In this document: piece after piece, positions 44,142-52,481 of the stretch
Position numbering within the stretch: position 1 is the stretch's first letter
Layout of the letters: each line of letters starts with the position of its first letter
NCBI RefSeq assembly: GCF_014650455.1
Contig: NZ_BMUZ01000003.1
Location: forward strand, 496,001-560,000
DNA length: 64,000 nucleotides
Reading direction: 5' to 3'
From: Streptomyces xanthochromogenes
GTDB lineage: Bacteria > Actinomycetota > Actinomycetes > Streptomycetales > Streptomycetaceae
Made by a program: the position numbers and the translations under genes
Notes under the pieces: generated by a model
The model's database searches: none
Seen by the model: only the letters and a program-made list of their open reading frames with translations
What the model was told of the DNA's origin: nothing

Positions 44142-45608
44142 CTACGTCAGGTAACCGAAAAACGGCTCGGCAAACACGGTCGGTATTCCCCAGCGATCGT
44201 GACGGCCGCCCCCGGCCCCCTCCAGAGGGCCGGTCACCACGACGTTTCCCGCCGGATCCCGCCGGGCGAGCACGCCACTGCGGACGTAGCCCTCCGGCGT
44301 GAAGGCGAGGGCGTTCCGGTCGGGCTCGCGATAGTGGCCGCGCACCGTGTACGGCCCTCGTGCGAGCAGCTCTCCCGGCTCGCCCTCGGGCACGTCCTGG
44401 CCGTCGACATCGACGATGCGGATCTCGTCGTCGGGCGAGAGCGGACGGCCGTGTGTGGCGAGGACGGTCTCGTCCGGATCCTCGGGCCGGGTCATGACGA
44501 GCAGCCCCTCGGACAGGCCGAAGACCGGCTGCAGACGACAGCCCAACCGGGCGGCCAGCCGTTCGGCGGTCTCCCGCGGCAGGGCCTCGCCGCAGATCTG
44601 CACCAGGCGCAGGGAGCTCAAGTCCGCCTGTGCGGCGGGGAGTACGTCGACCAGGCGGCGGGCGCAGCCGGGCGTGAGTGAGGTGATGGTGACGCGCTCG
44701 CGCCCGACGGCCGAGAGCCAAGCGGCGGGTTCCTGGCCGCCGAGGCCGTCGGCGTGCCCGTCGTCATCGGCGCCGGGTACGTCATGGACGCTGTCGACCA
44801 GGACTGCGGTGCCGCCCACGGAGAGGGCGCCGACGATGCCGGGGCCGCCGAAGGCGAAGGTGGACTCGGCCGGCAGCGCGGCGAGGTACACGTCGTGCCC
44901 GGCGAGCCCCACCAACTCGGCGGCGGCCCGCACCTGATAGGCGTAGTCGTTGTGCGTGCGAGGCACGAGCAGGGGCAACCCGCCCGTGCTCTCGGCCAGT
45001 TCGAAGAAGGCCACCTCGTCGGCACTCAGTGCCAGGGGCGGGCCGGGCGGGGAATCGAGGGCGCCGAGCGGTGAGTACTGGCAGCCCGCGGGGTCGGTCG
45101 TGAGCCCCCCGTACGGGGACGAGGTGCCGGGCTCCTCATAGGTGAACACCCTGCGCAGGAACGGCCATTGAGCCGCGATTCCCGCCGCCATCGCGGTGTG
45201 GTCGAACCCTTGGCGCACCGAGGGGCCGACGTATCCGACCGCCTGGGTGACCCGCACGATGTGCGGCACCTGCGGCGCCCGGTAGGAGAGCGGGCACAGC
45301 ACGGGGACCACTCCGGCGCGCATCAGCGCGAACACCGTGATGACGAACTCCGGGACGTTCGGCAGCTGTACGACGACCCGCTGCCCGGGCCGCAGGCCCC
45401 GCAGCCGGAACGCGGCGGCCATGCGGTCCACACGCCGGTTCAGGTTCGCGTAGGTCAGGTGGGTGTCACCGTGTACGAGCGCGGTGCGCGGACCGTACTG
45501 CAAGGCCCAGTCGCGCAGCAGGTTGTCGAGCGTACAGCCGCGCCAGTGCCCTGCCGCCCAGTAGCGGTCCACGAATCCCTCGGGCCAGGGCACGCACCCC
45601 TTGAGCAT
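44142..45608 (-). CDS. Degenerate 2,3-dihydroxybenzoate-AMP-ligase homologue (probable pseudoenzyme)
   Basis: This 488-residue protein follows the DhbE/EntE family from its N-terminus (WPEGFVDRYWAAGHWRGCTL, RVVVQLPNVPEFVITVFALM), but the catalytic motifs are lost. The A3 loop SGGxTGLxK is AESTGGLPL (no Gly-Gly, Lys to Leu), followed by an intact LVPRTHNDY. The substrate-site HN of A4 is ES, and TGD of A7 is SGV. The hinge and the whole C-terminal domain with the A10 lysine are missing; the chain ends about 30 residues after A7 in unrelated sequence. No frameshift is visible. No siderophore genes adjoin. ATG 45608 follows AGGGGG. Confidence 0.85.
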   Translation of the reverse strand: MLKGCVPWPEGFVDRYWAAGHWRGCTLDNLLRDWALQYGPRTALVHGDTHLTYANLNRRVDRMAAAFRLRGLRPGQRVVVQLPNVPEFVITVFALMRAGVVPVLCPLSYRAPQVPHIVRVTQAVGYVGPSVRQGFDHTAMAAGIAAQWPFLRRVFTYEEPGTSSPYGGLTTDPAGCQYSPLGALDSPPGPPLALSADEVAFFELAESTGGLPLLVPRTHNDYAYQVRAAAELVGLAGHDVYLAALPAESTFAFGGPGIVGALSVGGTAVLVDSVHDVPGADDDGHADGLGGQEPAAWLSAVGRERVTITSLTPGCARRLVDVLPAAQADLSSLRLVQICGEALPRETAERLAARLGCRLQPVFGLSEGLLVMTRPEDPDETVLATHGRPLSPDDEIRIVDVDGQDVPEGEPGELLARGPYTVRGHYREPDRNALAFTPEGYVRSGVLARRDPAGNVVVTGPLEGAGGGRHDRWGIPTVFAEPFFGYLT

Positions 45609-45975
45609 GGCTGTCCATCCCCCTTCGACGCGCCGGAGAGGGGCCTCTCCGCTCCGGCCCCGCAATCCAACCCCGCGATGCCTCGACGCTCAATGCGCTT
45701 TCTCGACCATGGATGGCGAAGGCCCTGGGCGAAAGGTCCAACCAGCCGTGCTGAGCGGTGGAAACGGGCGGTCGACGCCGCAGGTGCCCTCGACCGTGCA
45801 CGGGGCGGTGCGCGGGCCCCCTGATGGGCACCGATCGGCCGACGGGCCCCGTTGACGTACGTCCCCGAGAAGCGGAGGCACCCTATCCGTGTCGCATCCG
45901 GTGTGGCAGGCTCCCGTCGCTGGTTCAACCAACGCGTTCATGAGGCAAGTCCATGTGACAGGGAGCTGATGAACA
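45609..45975. other. Divergent region between the adenylation homologue and Endo H
   Basis: This 367-bp region has no gene. A dyad GGAGAGG-GG-CCTCTCC (45635-45650) lies 27 bp before the adenylation start and could be an operator or mask its ribosome site. An Endo H ribosome site (AGGGAGCTGATGAACA) lies at the other end. Confidence 0.45.
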
Positions 45976-46905
45976 ATGCGCATCTTCGACCGCAGAGTGC
46001 GGACCGCCGCACTCGCACTCCTGGCCGCCGCGGCTCTGGTGGGCGGCGCCACGGCCACCACCCAAGCGGCGGCCGCCCCCACCCCGGCACCCGCCGCGCC
46101 CGCCAAGAAGGGGCCGACCTCGGTGGCCTACGTCGAGGTGAACAGCAACAGCATGCTGAACGTCGGCAAGTACACGCTCGCCAACGGTGGTGGCAACGTC
46201 TTCGACGTGGCCGTCATATTCGCGGCGAACATCAACTACGACACGACCAAGAAATCGGCGTACCTGTACTTCAACGACAACGTGCAGCGGGTCCTCGACA
46301 ACGCCCAGACCCAGATCCGACCGCTGCAGGCCAAGGGCATCAAGGTGATGCTGTCGGTGCTCGGCAACCACCAGGGGGCCGGCTTCGCCAACTTCCCGTC
46401 ACAGGCCGCGGCCACCGCGTTCGCCAAGCAACTGTCCGACGCGGTCGGCAAGTACGGGCTCGACGGCATCGACTTCGACGACGAGTACGCCGAATACGGC
46501 AACAACGGCACGGGGCAGCCCAATAGCAGTTCGTTCGTCCACCTGGTCTCCGCGCTCCGGGCGAACCTGCCCACCAAGCTCATCTCCCTGTACAACATCG
46601 GCCCGGCCGCTTCGCGTCTCTCCTATGGCGGCGTGAACGTCTCCTCGAAGTTCAACTACGCCTGGAACCCGTACTACGGCACCTGGGGCGTCCCCGGCAT
46701 CGCCCTGCCCAAGTCGGCCCTGTCGCCCGCGGCCATCGACTTCGCGGCGACCTCGTCGGGCACGGCGGCCACTCTCGCGAAGCGAACGGTCAGCGAGGGC
46801 TACGGCGTGTACCTCACCTACAACCTGGACGGCTCCGACCGGCACACCTACATGTCGGGCTTCACCCAGCCGTTGTACGGGAGCGACGCCGTCTACACCC
46901 CGTAG
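45976..46905 (+). CDS. Endo-beta-N-acetylglucosaminidase H (GH18)
   Basis: This 309-residue secreted enzyme is a close homologue of S. plicatus Endo H. A signal peptide (RRVRTAALALLAAAALVGGA) is followed by GPTSVAYVEVNSNSMLNVGK, LSVLGNHQGAGFANFPSQAA and the GH18 catalytic motif LDGIDFDDEYAEYGNNGTG. Asp168 and Glu170 of the precursor are the catalytic pair. It cuts the chitobiose core of high-mannose N-glycans. It is monocistronic and likely used to harvest glycans from eukaryotic material. Confidence 0.96.
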   Translation: MRIFDRRVRTAALALLAAAALVGGATATTQAAAAPTPAPAAPAKKGPTSVAYVEVNSNSMLNVGKYTLANGGGNVFDVAVIFAANINYDTTKKSAYLYFNDNVQRVLDNAQTQIRPLQAKGIKVMLSVLGNHQGAGFANFPSQAAATAFAKQLSDAVGKYGLDGIDFDDEYAEYGNNGTGQPNSSSFVHLVSALRANLPTKLISLYNIGPAASRLSYGGVNVSSKFNYAWNPYYGTWGVPGIALPKSALSPAAIDFAATSSGTAATLAKRTVSEGYGVYLTYNLDGSDRHTYMSGFTQPLYGSDAVYTP

Positions 46906-46933
46906 CTCCGCGCCCGACACGGGCCGCGGCCGG

Positions 46934-47812
46934 TCATCCGGTCAGGTACGGGCGCAATGCGGCGATCAGCGCGGCCGGGTTGTCCTCCTGCACGTTGTGG
47001 CCCGCGTCCGGGACCACCACGAGTCCACCGTCCGGCAGTTGTCCGACCAGGCGCTCGGCGGTGGACTGCGAGAGCACCCGGCTGCGCCCGCCTCGCACGA
47101 GGAGTACCGGCATCTTGCTCAGCCGCAGGGCCAGTTGCTCGATGGCGGCCAGGATCGCGGAGAAGTCGGGTGGCCGCGGGTCGTTCTTCGGCACCCAGCC
47201 GCCGCCCGGCTCCCGGCGGAACAGGGTGCTCATGCGGTAGGCGACGCTCGCGCGGTGCGCTCGCGGACTGACCCGCATCGCCGCGTCCACCACCGCGTCG
47301 AGTCCGGCGACGGGACCGAGCCCGGCCATGAACTCCCGCATGCGGCCGGTGCTTTCGAAGTCGACGCCGGGTGCCACGTCGACGAGCACCAGACGGTCGA
47401 CGCGATCGGGGTGCGTGTCGGCGGCATGGGCGGCGACCACGCCGCCGAGCGACATGCCGACCAGCCGCACCCGGTCGAAGCCGAGGTGGTCGGCCGCCGC
47501 GATGACGTCCTCGGCCATCGTGGCGATGCGGTAGTCGTCGGACCAGCCGCTGTCGCCGTGGCCGCGCAGATCGAGGGCGATGAGCCGGGCGGCCCCGCGC
47601 AGTCCGAGACAGACGTAGTCCCAGGTGTGCGAGGTCAGTCCCCCGCCGTGCAGCAGGAGCACTTCCGGGCCCGTGCCGCCCCAGTCGTAGGCGTGCAGCC
47701 GGCAGCCCGCGCGCGAGTAGCCGAACCCGAACGGCCGCGCAGGGTCGTGGATGTGGACCCCAAGGCCCGCCGCCAGATCGGTCATCGAAGGAACCGTGCC
47801 GTGCTCGTCCAT
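46934..47812 (-). CDS. Alpha/beta hydrolase
   Basis: This 292-residue protein has an oxyanion HGGG (LLLHGGGLTSHTWD), nucleophile Ser in LVGMSLGGVVAAHAADTH, and His in PDAGHNVQEDNP. No signal peptide. ATG 47812 follows AGGAGTGCGCGG. Substrate unknown. It diverges from a TetR gene with a perfect 11-bp dyad between them, so induction by the TetR ligand is likely. Confidence 0.88.
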   Translation of the reverse strand: MDEHGTVPSMTDLAAGLGVHIHDPARPFGFGYSRAGCRLHAYDWGGTGPEVLLLHGGGLTSHTWDYVCLGLRGAARLIALDLRGHGDSGWSDDYRIATMAEDVIAAADHLGFDRVRLVGMSLGGVVAAHAADTHPDRVDRLVLVDVAPGVDFESTGRMREFMAGLGPVAGLDAVVDAAMRVSPRAHRASVAYRMSTLFRREPGGGWVPKNDPRPPDFSAILAAIEQLALRLSKMPVLLVRGGRSRVLSQSTAERLVGQLPDGGLVVVPDAGHNVQEDNPAALIAALRPYLTG

Positions 47813-47821
47813 CCGCGCACT

Positions 47822-47847
47822 CCTTACCTTGACACTTCAAGGTAAGG
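47822..47847. promoter_or_regulatory. Perfect 11-bp dyad, probable TetR operator
   Basis: CCTTACCTTGA (47822-47832) and TCAAGGTAAGG (47837-47847) are exact arms around CACT. The dyad starts 10 bp upstream of the hydrolase ATG. Confidence 0.75.
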
Positions 47848-47853
47848 CGTCTG

Positions 47854-47874
47854 CCTTGATGGGTCAAGGTAAGG
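47854..47874. promoter_or_regulatory. Second, half-complete TetR operator
   Basis: CCTTGA-TGGG-TCAAGG (47854-47869) repeats the inner part of the dyad at 47822-47847 with the same 4-bp spacer. The right arm continues as TCAAGGTAAGG to 47874, but the left arm stops at 6 bp. It lies 9 bp before the TetR start and fits autoregulation. Confidence 0.6.
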
Positions 47875-47882
47875 TGGGGCGG

Positions 47883-48533
47883 GTGACTGCACGAGTACGA
47901 CGTACACCTGATGAGGCCAGGCGCCAGATTTTGGAGGCGGCGGCCGGGCTGCTCGCCGCGGGCGGCCCCGCGGCCGTGCAGGTACGGGCGGTGGCCGCCG
48001 CGGTCGGAGTCTCCGACGCCGCGGTCAATCACCACTTCGGCACCCGCGAGCAGCTCCTTTCGGCGCTGTTGCGCTTCGGCGGGGCGAAGCTCAAGTCCGA
48101 GCTGCGTGCCGCACTCGACGAGTGGGGCGACGACGGGGCGGCCGACCCGGCCGGGCTGGTTCGCGTACTGGCGGCGCTCTATGCCGACGGATACGCGGAA
48201 CTGGCGCTCGCGCTGCACCGGTCGGGATGGCGTGACACCGGCAGCGGAATGCTCGACGAGGTCGTGGACCGGCTGTACACCCGGGCACCGACCAACGGTG
48301 CGGCCACCGGCCGGACGCCCCCGTCCCGCGAGGCGGTCCAGCTCACCGTGGCCGCACTGCACCAAGCCGTGGCGACCGAGCCCCTGTTCGGCGACGAGTT
48401 CCGCAGGAGCGTCGGACTGGACGCGACCGCGCGGGACCATCTGCTCGACTGGTGGACCGAAACCCTGCGCACGATGATGGCAGGGCACGATCCCTCAACT
48501 CGGTTCGGCGGCAGGGGACATGGGGGCGGCTAG
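47883..48533 (+). CDS. TetR-family transcriptional regulator
   Basis: This 216-residue protein has the HTH RRQILEAAAGLLAAGGPAAV, VRAVAAAVGVSDAAVNHHFG, followed by a helical ligand domain. GTG 47883 follows AAGGTGGGGC; an upstream in-frame ATG at 47859 lies inside the second operator and is unlikely. It should repress itself and the divergent hydrolase through the two dyads. Confidence 0.88.
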   Translation: MTARVRRTPDEARRQILEAAAGLLAAGGPAAVQVRAVAAAVGVSDAAVNHHFGTREQLLSALLRFGGAKLKSELRAALDEWGDDGAADPAGLVRVLAALYADGYAELALALHRSGWRDTGSGMLDEVVDRLYTRAPTNGAATGRTPPSREAVQLTVAALHQAVATEPLFGDEFRRSVGLDATARDHLLDWWTETLRTMMAGHDPSTRFGGRGHGGG

Positions 48534-48587
48534 CGACGCGCCCCTCCCCCGCCGCCCGTATGCCGACGGGACATGACGGACCGTCGA

Positions 48588-49679
48588 TCAAGAGGATGCG
48601 AAGGACTTCTCCAGGCGCGGGATCAGGTCGCGCAGATCCTGTTCCCAGCAACCTCCGTTGTGGCCGCCATTGCACTGCGTGCCCCAGGCGGAGCCGTCGC
48701 CGTAGTCGACGTAGTAGTACGGCATACCCAGTGCGTCCATGCTGTCCCTGACGTGCTGGGACGCGCTTTCCAGCCAGAACTCGAAGTCAGTCGCCGAGCC
48801 CCGGCCGTTGCCGACGTAGAGGGAGACCCCGACTCCGGCGAGTTTGTCCATGTGCTGCGACGGGTCGACCTCGTTCCACTTCCGGTCGGCGTTGAAGATC
48901 GGGTAGGGCGAGCCGAACAGGGCGTCACTGTCCACACCCGGCTTGTACGGATCGTTGTTGGGATCGCAGACCCCGGACGTCGATCCGCAGATCGCCCCCT
49001 GTGCGTCGATGAGGGAGGCGACGACGGCCAGGCGCAGGTCCATGGACCTGGCCGACAGGTCGATGTCACCCGAGAGGGACGCGGTCTGGCTGAAGAGTTC
49101 GGGGTGGTCCTGGGCGTAGTGCAGCGCACCGAAACCGCCCATGGAGACCCCGGCGATGGCCCTGGCCTTCTTGGTGGCGACGGTGCGCAGGTTGGCGTCG
49201 ATGAACGGGATCACCTGCTTGAGGTGGAAGTTCTCCCAGTTCTGCGCTCCGGCCGCGGTGTTCTGGTTGAGCCAGTTCGCGTACCAGCCCCGGGCGCCGC
49301 CGTCCGGGATGACGGTGATCATCGAGTTCGACGTGGTCAGCGCCGGATAGTTCTGCGCGATGGGATCGTCGGGCGAACCGTGCAGGAAGTACAGCACGGG
49401 GTAACGCCGGGCCGGGTCGTCGTAGTAGCCGCTCGGCAGAATGATCTTGATGTGGTGCTTGCCCGCCACCTCGGGCGTGGTCACCGTGATGTAGAAGTTG
49501 GTGGAACTCCCCGCCGGAGTGTCGACCTGTGTCAGGCCGAACCCGTTCGTCAGGGGTGGCGGCGTGGTGACCGCGGTCCCGGTGGTGGTGGCGGCCTCGG
49601 CCGCGCCGGCCGGCAGGACCATTCCCACCACGGCGGCCGTCAGGGCCACCACTATTCGCCATCGACTCGTTCTCCGCAT
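48588..49679 (-). CDS. Secreted esterase (esterase D/antigen-85-like alpha/beta hydrolase)
   Basis: This 363-residue protein has a signal peptide (WRIVVALTAAVVGMVLPAGA, cleavage near AEA) and an alpha/beta hydrolase of the putative esterase/antigen 85 group: YPVLYFLHGSPDDPIAQ, nucleophile Ser in AIAGVSMGGFGALHYAQDHP, and His in the GGHNGGCWEQDL tail. Four Cys may form disulfides. ATG 49679 lies about 10 nt after AAGGGGGCA. The promoter contains the direct repeat module shared with the next two genes. Confidence 0.88.
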   Translation of the reverse strand: MRRTSRWRIVVALTAAVVGMVLPAGAAEAATTTGTAVTTPPPLTNGFGLTQVDTPAGSSTNFYITVTTPEVAGKHHIKIILPSGYYDDPARRYPVLYFLHGSPDDPIAQNYPALTTSNSMITVIPDGGARGWYANWLNQNTAAGAQNWENFHLKQVIPFIDANLRTVATKKARAIAGVSMGGFGALHYAQDHPELFSQTASLSGDIDLSARSMDLRLAVVASLIDAQGAICGSTSGVCDPNNDPYKPGVDSDALFGSPYPIFNADRKWNEVDPSQHMDKLAGVGVSLYVGNGRGSATDFEFWLESASQHVRDSMDALGMPYYYVDYGDGSAWGTQCNGGHNGGCWEQDLRDLIPRLEKSFASS

Positions 49680-49722
49680 TGCAGCATGCCCCCTTGTGAG
49701 CCTTCTCGTTGTGCGGCACGAA

Positions 49723-49753
49723 AACCTATCGGGCCGCGATGACCTCTCGATGA
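49723..49753 (-). promoter_or_regulatory. Direct-repeat promoter module of the esterase gene
   Basis: Read on the minus strand, TCATC-N6-TCATC (49749-49753 and 49738-49742, 11-bp period) is followed after 9 bp by TAGGTT (49728-49723), a TAnnnT-type -10. The same module precedes the acylase and cutinase-like genes. Eleven-base direct repeats at the -35 position fit activation by an OmpR/PhoB-type response regulator. Confidence 0.6.
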
Positions 49754-49802
49754 AACGGCATGCCAGAGCCCTCTACGGGCCCGGCGTGCCGGTACTCCGG
49801 TC

Positions 49803-52265
49803 TCAGTCCAGGACCTTGGTCTCCAGCACCGGCGAGGACGCGATCTGGTCCTCGGTGTAGCGCTCGGTGACCCATTGGCCGGACGAGAACAGCTTCGTCT
49901 GGTCGGAGTAGTGCGGCGAGTTCGGGTTGGCCGACTGGGAGTAGGTCAGCACCGAGGAGGCCTGCGGCGGCCCGTCGGCCGGGAACATCACCTGCTGGAT
50001 GAAACTGGATCCGAAAGTGATGTCCAGTTTGCCGTCGACCTGTCCGGGAGTGACCACGTTGAGCACCCCCAGTTCACTGATCCCGCCGTGGATCGGGATC
50101 TGCTCACCGCCCCGCGTGATCTTCTGGACGTCCGACAGGGGGGCGTTGAGCGGAAAACCCGCCTTGCGCATCGCGATGACCGCGCGGCCGAACGCGTCAC
50201 GGACCGCCGAGCTCCCGGAGTCGAGTGAATTGGGCGTGTGCACCGGGTCCTTGGGGTCGAAGGGGACCCGCCAGGGCAGCTTCTCGTTCGCCTGGCCGGC
50301 GAGAAGGTTGGCCCAGTAGTTCTCGAAGAGCACCGAACCCCGGCTGTCCGCCGAGTAGTTGTGATCCTTCCAGGCGGCCAGGATCGGGCACGCCTCGCTC
50401 ACGTTGACCAGAGTGCCGTCCACGAGGATGAGCCCGAAGGGCTGGCTCTGGCACATCGACACCGTGGCGGTGAGGGCCAGATCCGCCGCCCGGCTGTTGT
50501 CGGCGAAGAGCAACTGCCGCATGTTCTCCGGCGTGAAGCCCCGTCCGGGCAGCCCGTCGGTGCCGTTGATCCGGTTCTGCGCGGTCAGGATCAGCTCCTG
50601 CGTACGCAGCGACCGCGGCTGCGCCGTGTCACCCATGACCCGGGGGAAGGAGAGGGGCTGCTCGGGGTTGGCGAGCCAGGCGCTGTCGTTGGCGTTGCCC
50701 GTGAAGTCCGTACGGATCAGGCGTGGCTGCTTGTGCGGATCGAGGAGCCCCGGCGCGACCGCGTTCGGGTCGTTGGGCCAGTCGCACTCACTGCGCTTGC
50801 CGTCGAAGACGGACACAGGTGGCACGTTGGGCAGGCGTAGCGCCTGGTTGAACAGCAGTTGACCGGTCGCGGTGAGACACGACCGCGCGTGTTCGTCCGT
50901 GATGTTCGGGGTCGCCTGGATGTCCGCGTACAGAGCGTTGCCCTTGCGGTCGGAGGCGATGGTGTTGAAGAACGGGACGCCCTCGGTGGTCTCGAGCGTG
51001 TTCACCACATCGTGGACGTCCGTGGCCTGGTCGAGGTGGAACCAGGTGTTGAGCGCCCGCAGGTTGTCCATGTTCACATCGCGCACCGCGTGCGCGCTCA
51101 CCACCCAGGGCAGTGCGATGCCCTGGACCGACGAGGTGATGGGACCGTAGCGGGTGGACCACAGCGTTCTGGTCACCTTGCCGATCGAGCCGTCCTTGTT
51201 CAGCACGTCGACGGCCACCTGTTGCGACGTCATCGGCTGCCAGGAGCCGTCGACCAGGTAGTTGGTGGGGTGCAGCGGATCGACCTGTACGTCGAAGAGC
51301 CCGAACGGGGCCACCGTCGCGATGGTGTGGCTCCAGGCGACGTTGTCGTTGTGCCCGATGTTCACCGCGGGGAAGCCGAGCAGACTGCCGCCCGAGACGT
51401 TGACCTTTCCCGGGATCGTCAACTGGCTCTGCCACATGCGGTTCTTGCCCTGCCAGGGGAAGTGCGGGTTGGCCAGCAGCATGCTGCCCGCTCCCCCGGA
51501 CACGCCTTGTGATCCGACGGCCAACGCATTGCTGCCCATGCTCTGTTGCCGGCTCGCGGCCATGGCGTCCCGGATCTTCTGAGCGGTCCGGGCCGGCGAG
51601 GACGCCGGCGGCGCTGCGGCCGACGCTCCCGGGGGTACGGCGTTCACCTCGCCGTCGAGCAGGGCGTCCGCGCTGCCCATGATGATCTCGGCGTGCGCGT
51701 GCCGGTAGACGTCCAGCTCGGTGATCGGCCGCACCCAGGCCGCGCCGCGGCAGGCGGGGTCGGTGATGTTGTTCACGCCCGTCTCGGCCAGGTACCGGTT
51801 GTATCCCTGGACGTAGCCTCGGATGCCCTCCTTGACCTCAGGCTCCGGTCCGTTGGGCGCGGGCTGGTCGATCAGCCGCTCCACCACGTGGTCGTCGTTG
51901 ATGCGCTGGAAGTACAGGTCGCTGTTGAGGTTGGTCGTGGTGTTCTGCTGCTCGCCGGGGCTCGCCCGGCCGTCGGGTCCCAGGTAGCGGGACCGCTGGG
52001 CGTCGACCATCAGATAGGTGTCGGCCAGGCTGCAGATGTTGTCCTTGGCCGCGGCGTACCCGTAACCCGTCCCCAGTCCTTCCCAGTTGGAGGCGGTGAT
52101 GTGCGGGATGCCGTATTCGGTGTAACGGATCGTCGGTTTGTCCGGCCCCGGCGCGAGGGCCGATGCCGTGGCTCCCGGCGATCCCGCGGCCGTCATGGCG
52201 CCGATCACCGCCACCGCGGCCATGAGCGCCATCGGCAGCCTCGCCCTGTGTCTCCTCCGCGCCAT
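49803..52265 (-). CDS. Secreted penicillin-acylase-family N-terminal-nucleophile acylase
   Basis: This 820-residue precursor has a signal peptide (RRRHRARLPMALMAAVAVIG ... GATASA), an alpha-subunit part (PTIRYTEYGIPHITASNWEG, YGYAAAKDNICSLADTYLMV), a spacer, and a beta subunit starting at the probable nucleophile Ser near residue 245 in QSMGSNALAVGSQGV. Self-cleavage there gives a heterodimer. Its layout is that of actinomycete aculeacin-A/penicillin-V/acyl-homoserine-lactone acylases; the acyl substrate cannot be assigned. ATG 52265 follows AGGAAGGGACGTCGCG. The gene diverges from the cutinase-like gene; each has its own direct-repeat promoter module. Confidence 0.92.
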   Translation of the reverse strand: MARRRHRARLPMALMAAVAVIGAMTAAGSPGATASALAPGPDKPTIRYTEYGIPHITASNWEGLGTGYGYAAAKDNICSLADTYLMVDAQRSRYLGPDGRASPGEQQNTTTNLNSDLYFQRINDDHVVERLIDQPAPNGPEPEVKEGIRGYVQGYNRYLAETGVNNITDPACRGAAWVRPITELDVYRHAHAEIIMGSADALLDGEVNAVPPGASAAAPPASSPARTAQKIRDAMAASRQQSMGSNALAVGSQGVSGGAGSMLLANPHFPWQGKNRMWQSQLTIPGKVNVSGGSLLGFPAVNIGHNDNVAWSHTIATVAPFGLFDVQVDPLHPTNYLVDGSWQPMTSQQVAVDVLNKDGSIGKVTRTLWSTRYGPITSSVQGIALPWVVSAHAVRDVNMDNLRALNTWFHLDQATDVHDVVNTLETTEGVPFFNTIASDRKGNALYADIQATPNITDEHARSCLTATGQLLFNQALRLPNVPPVSVFDGKRSECDWPNDPNAVAPGLLDPHKQPRLIRTDFTGNANDSAWLANPEQPLSFPRVMGDTAQPRSLRTQELILTAQNRINGTDGLPGRGFTPENMRQLLFADNSRAADLALTATVSMCQSQPFGLILVDGTLVNVSEACPILAAWKDHNYSADSRGSVLFENYWANLLAGQANEKLPWRVPFDPKDPVHTPNSLDSGSSAVRDAFGRAVIAMRKAGFPLNAPLSDVQKITRGGEQIPIHGGISELGVLNVVTPGQVDGKLDITFGSSFIQQVMFPADGPPQASSVLTYSQSANPNSPHYSDQTKLFSSGQWVTERYTEDQIASSPVLETKVLD

Positions 52266-52310
52266 CGCGACGTCCCTTCCTGTGGTCCGGGCCCTCGTCC
52301 GGACGCGGAC

Positions 52311-52341
52311 ACGGTAGGGAGCGGCGATGAAATCGCGATGG
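52311..52341 (-). promoter_or_regulatory. Direct-repeat promoter module of the acylase gene
   Basis: On the minus strand CCATC-N6-TCATC (52341-52337 and 52330-52326) is followed after 9 bp by TACCGT (52316-52311). Spacing is the same as at the esterase and cutinase-like promoters. The first repeat has one mismatch. Confidence 0.58.
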
Positions 52342-52376
52342 AGGTGCCGTGCGCCGGGAGTCGGAGCCTTGAGGTT

Positions 52377-52407
52377 TCATCGCGATGTCATCCGGCGCTG
52401 CCAGTGT
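52377..52407 (+). promoter_or_regulatory. Direct-repeat promoter module of the cutinase-like gene
   Basis: TCATC (52377-52381), N6, TCATC (52388-52392), then 9 bp and CAGTGT (52402-52407) as a candidate -10. With the site at 52326-52341 it also forms a 15-bp inverted repeat with one mismatch across the divergent promoter region. Confidence 0.58.
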
Positions 52408-52481
52408 TCCGGTGACCTGGTCCACCGCGTCCGGCTTCGGAACGGTGCGGACGCACGGGCCACCAACATGGGGAGGATCGA

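Noticed and set aside
45886..45915. CTATC-N6-GCATC upstream of Endo H as a fourth member of the direct-repeat promoter module.
   Set aside because: Only partial match to TCATC and no TAnnnT hexamer at 9 bp; likely chance.
42000..46000. A 2,3-dihydroxybenzoate siderophore gene cluster around the adenylation homologue.
   Set aside because: No entA/B/C-type genes, no NRPS and no transporter nearby, and the adenylation motifs are lost.
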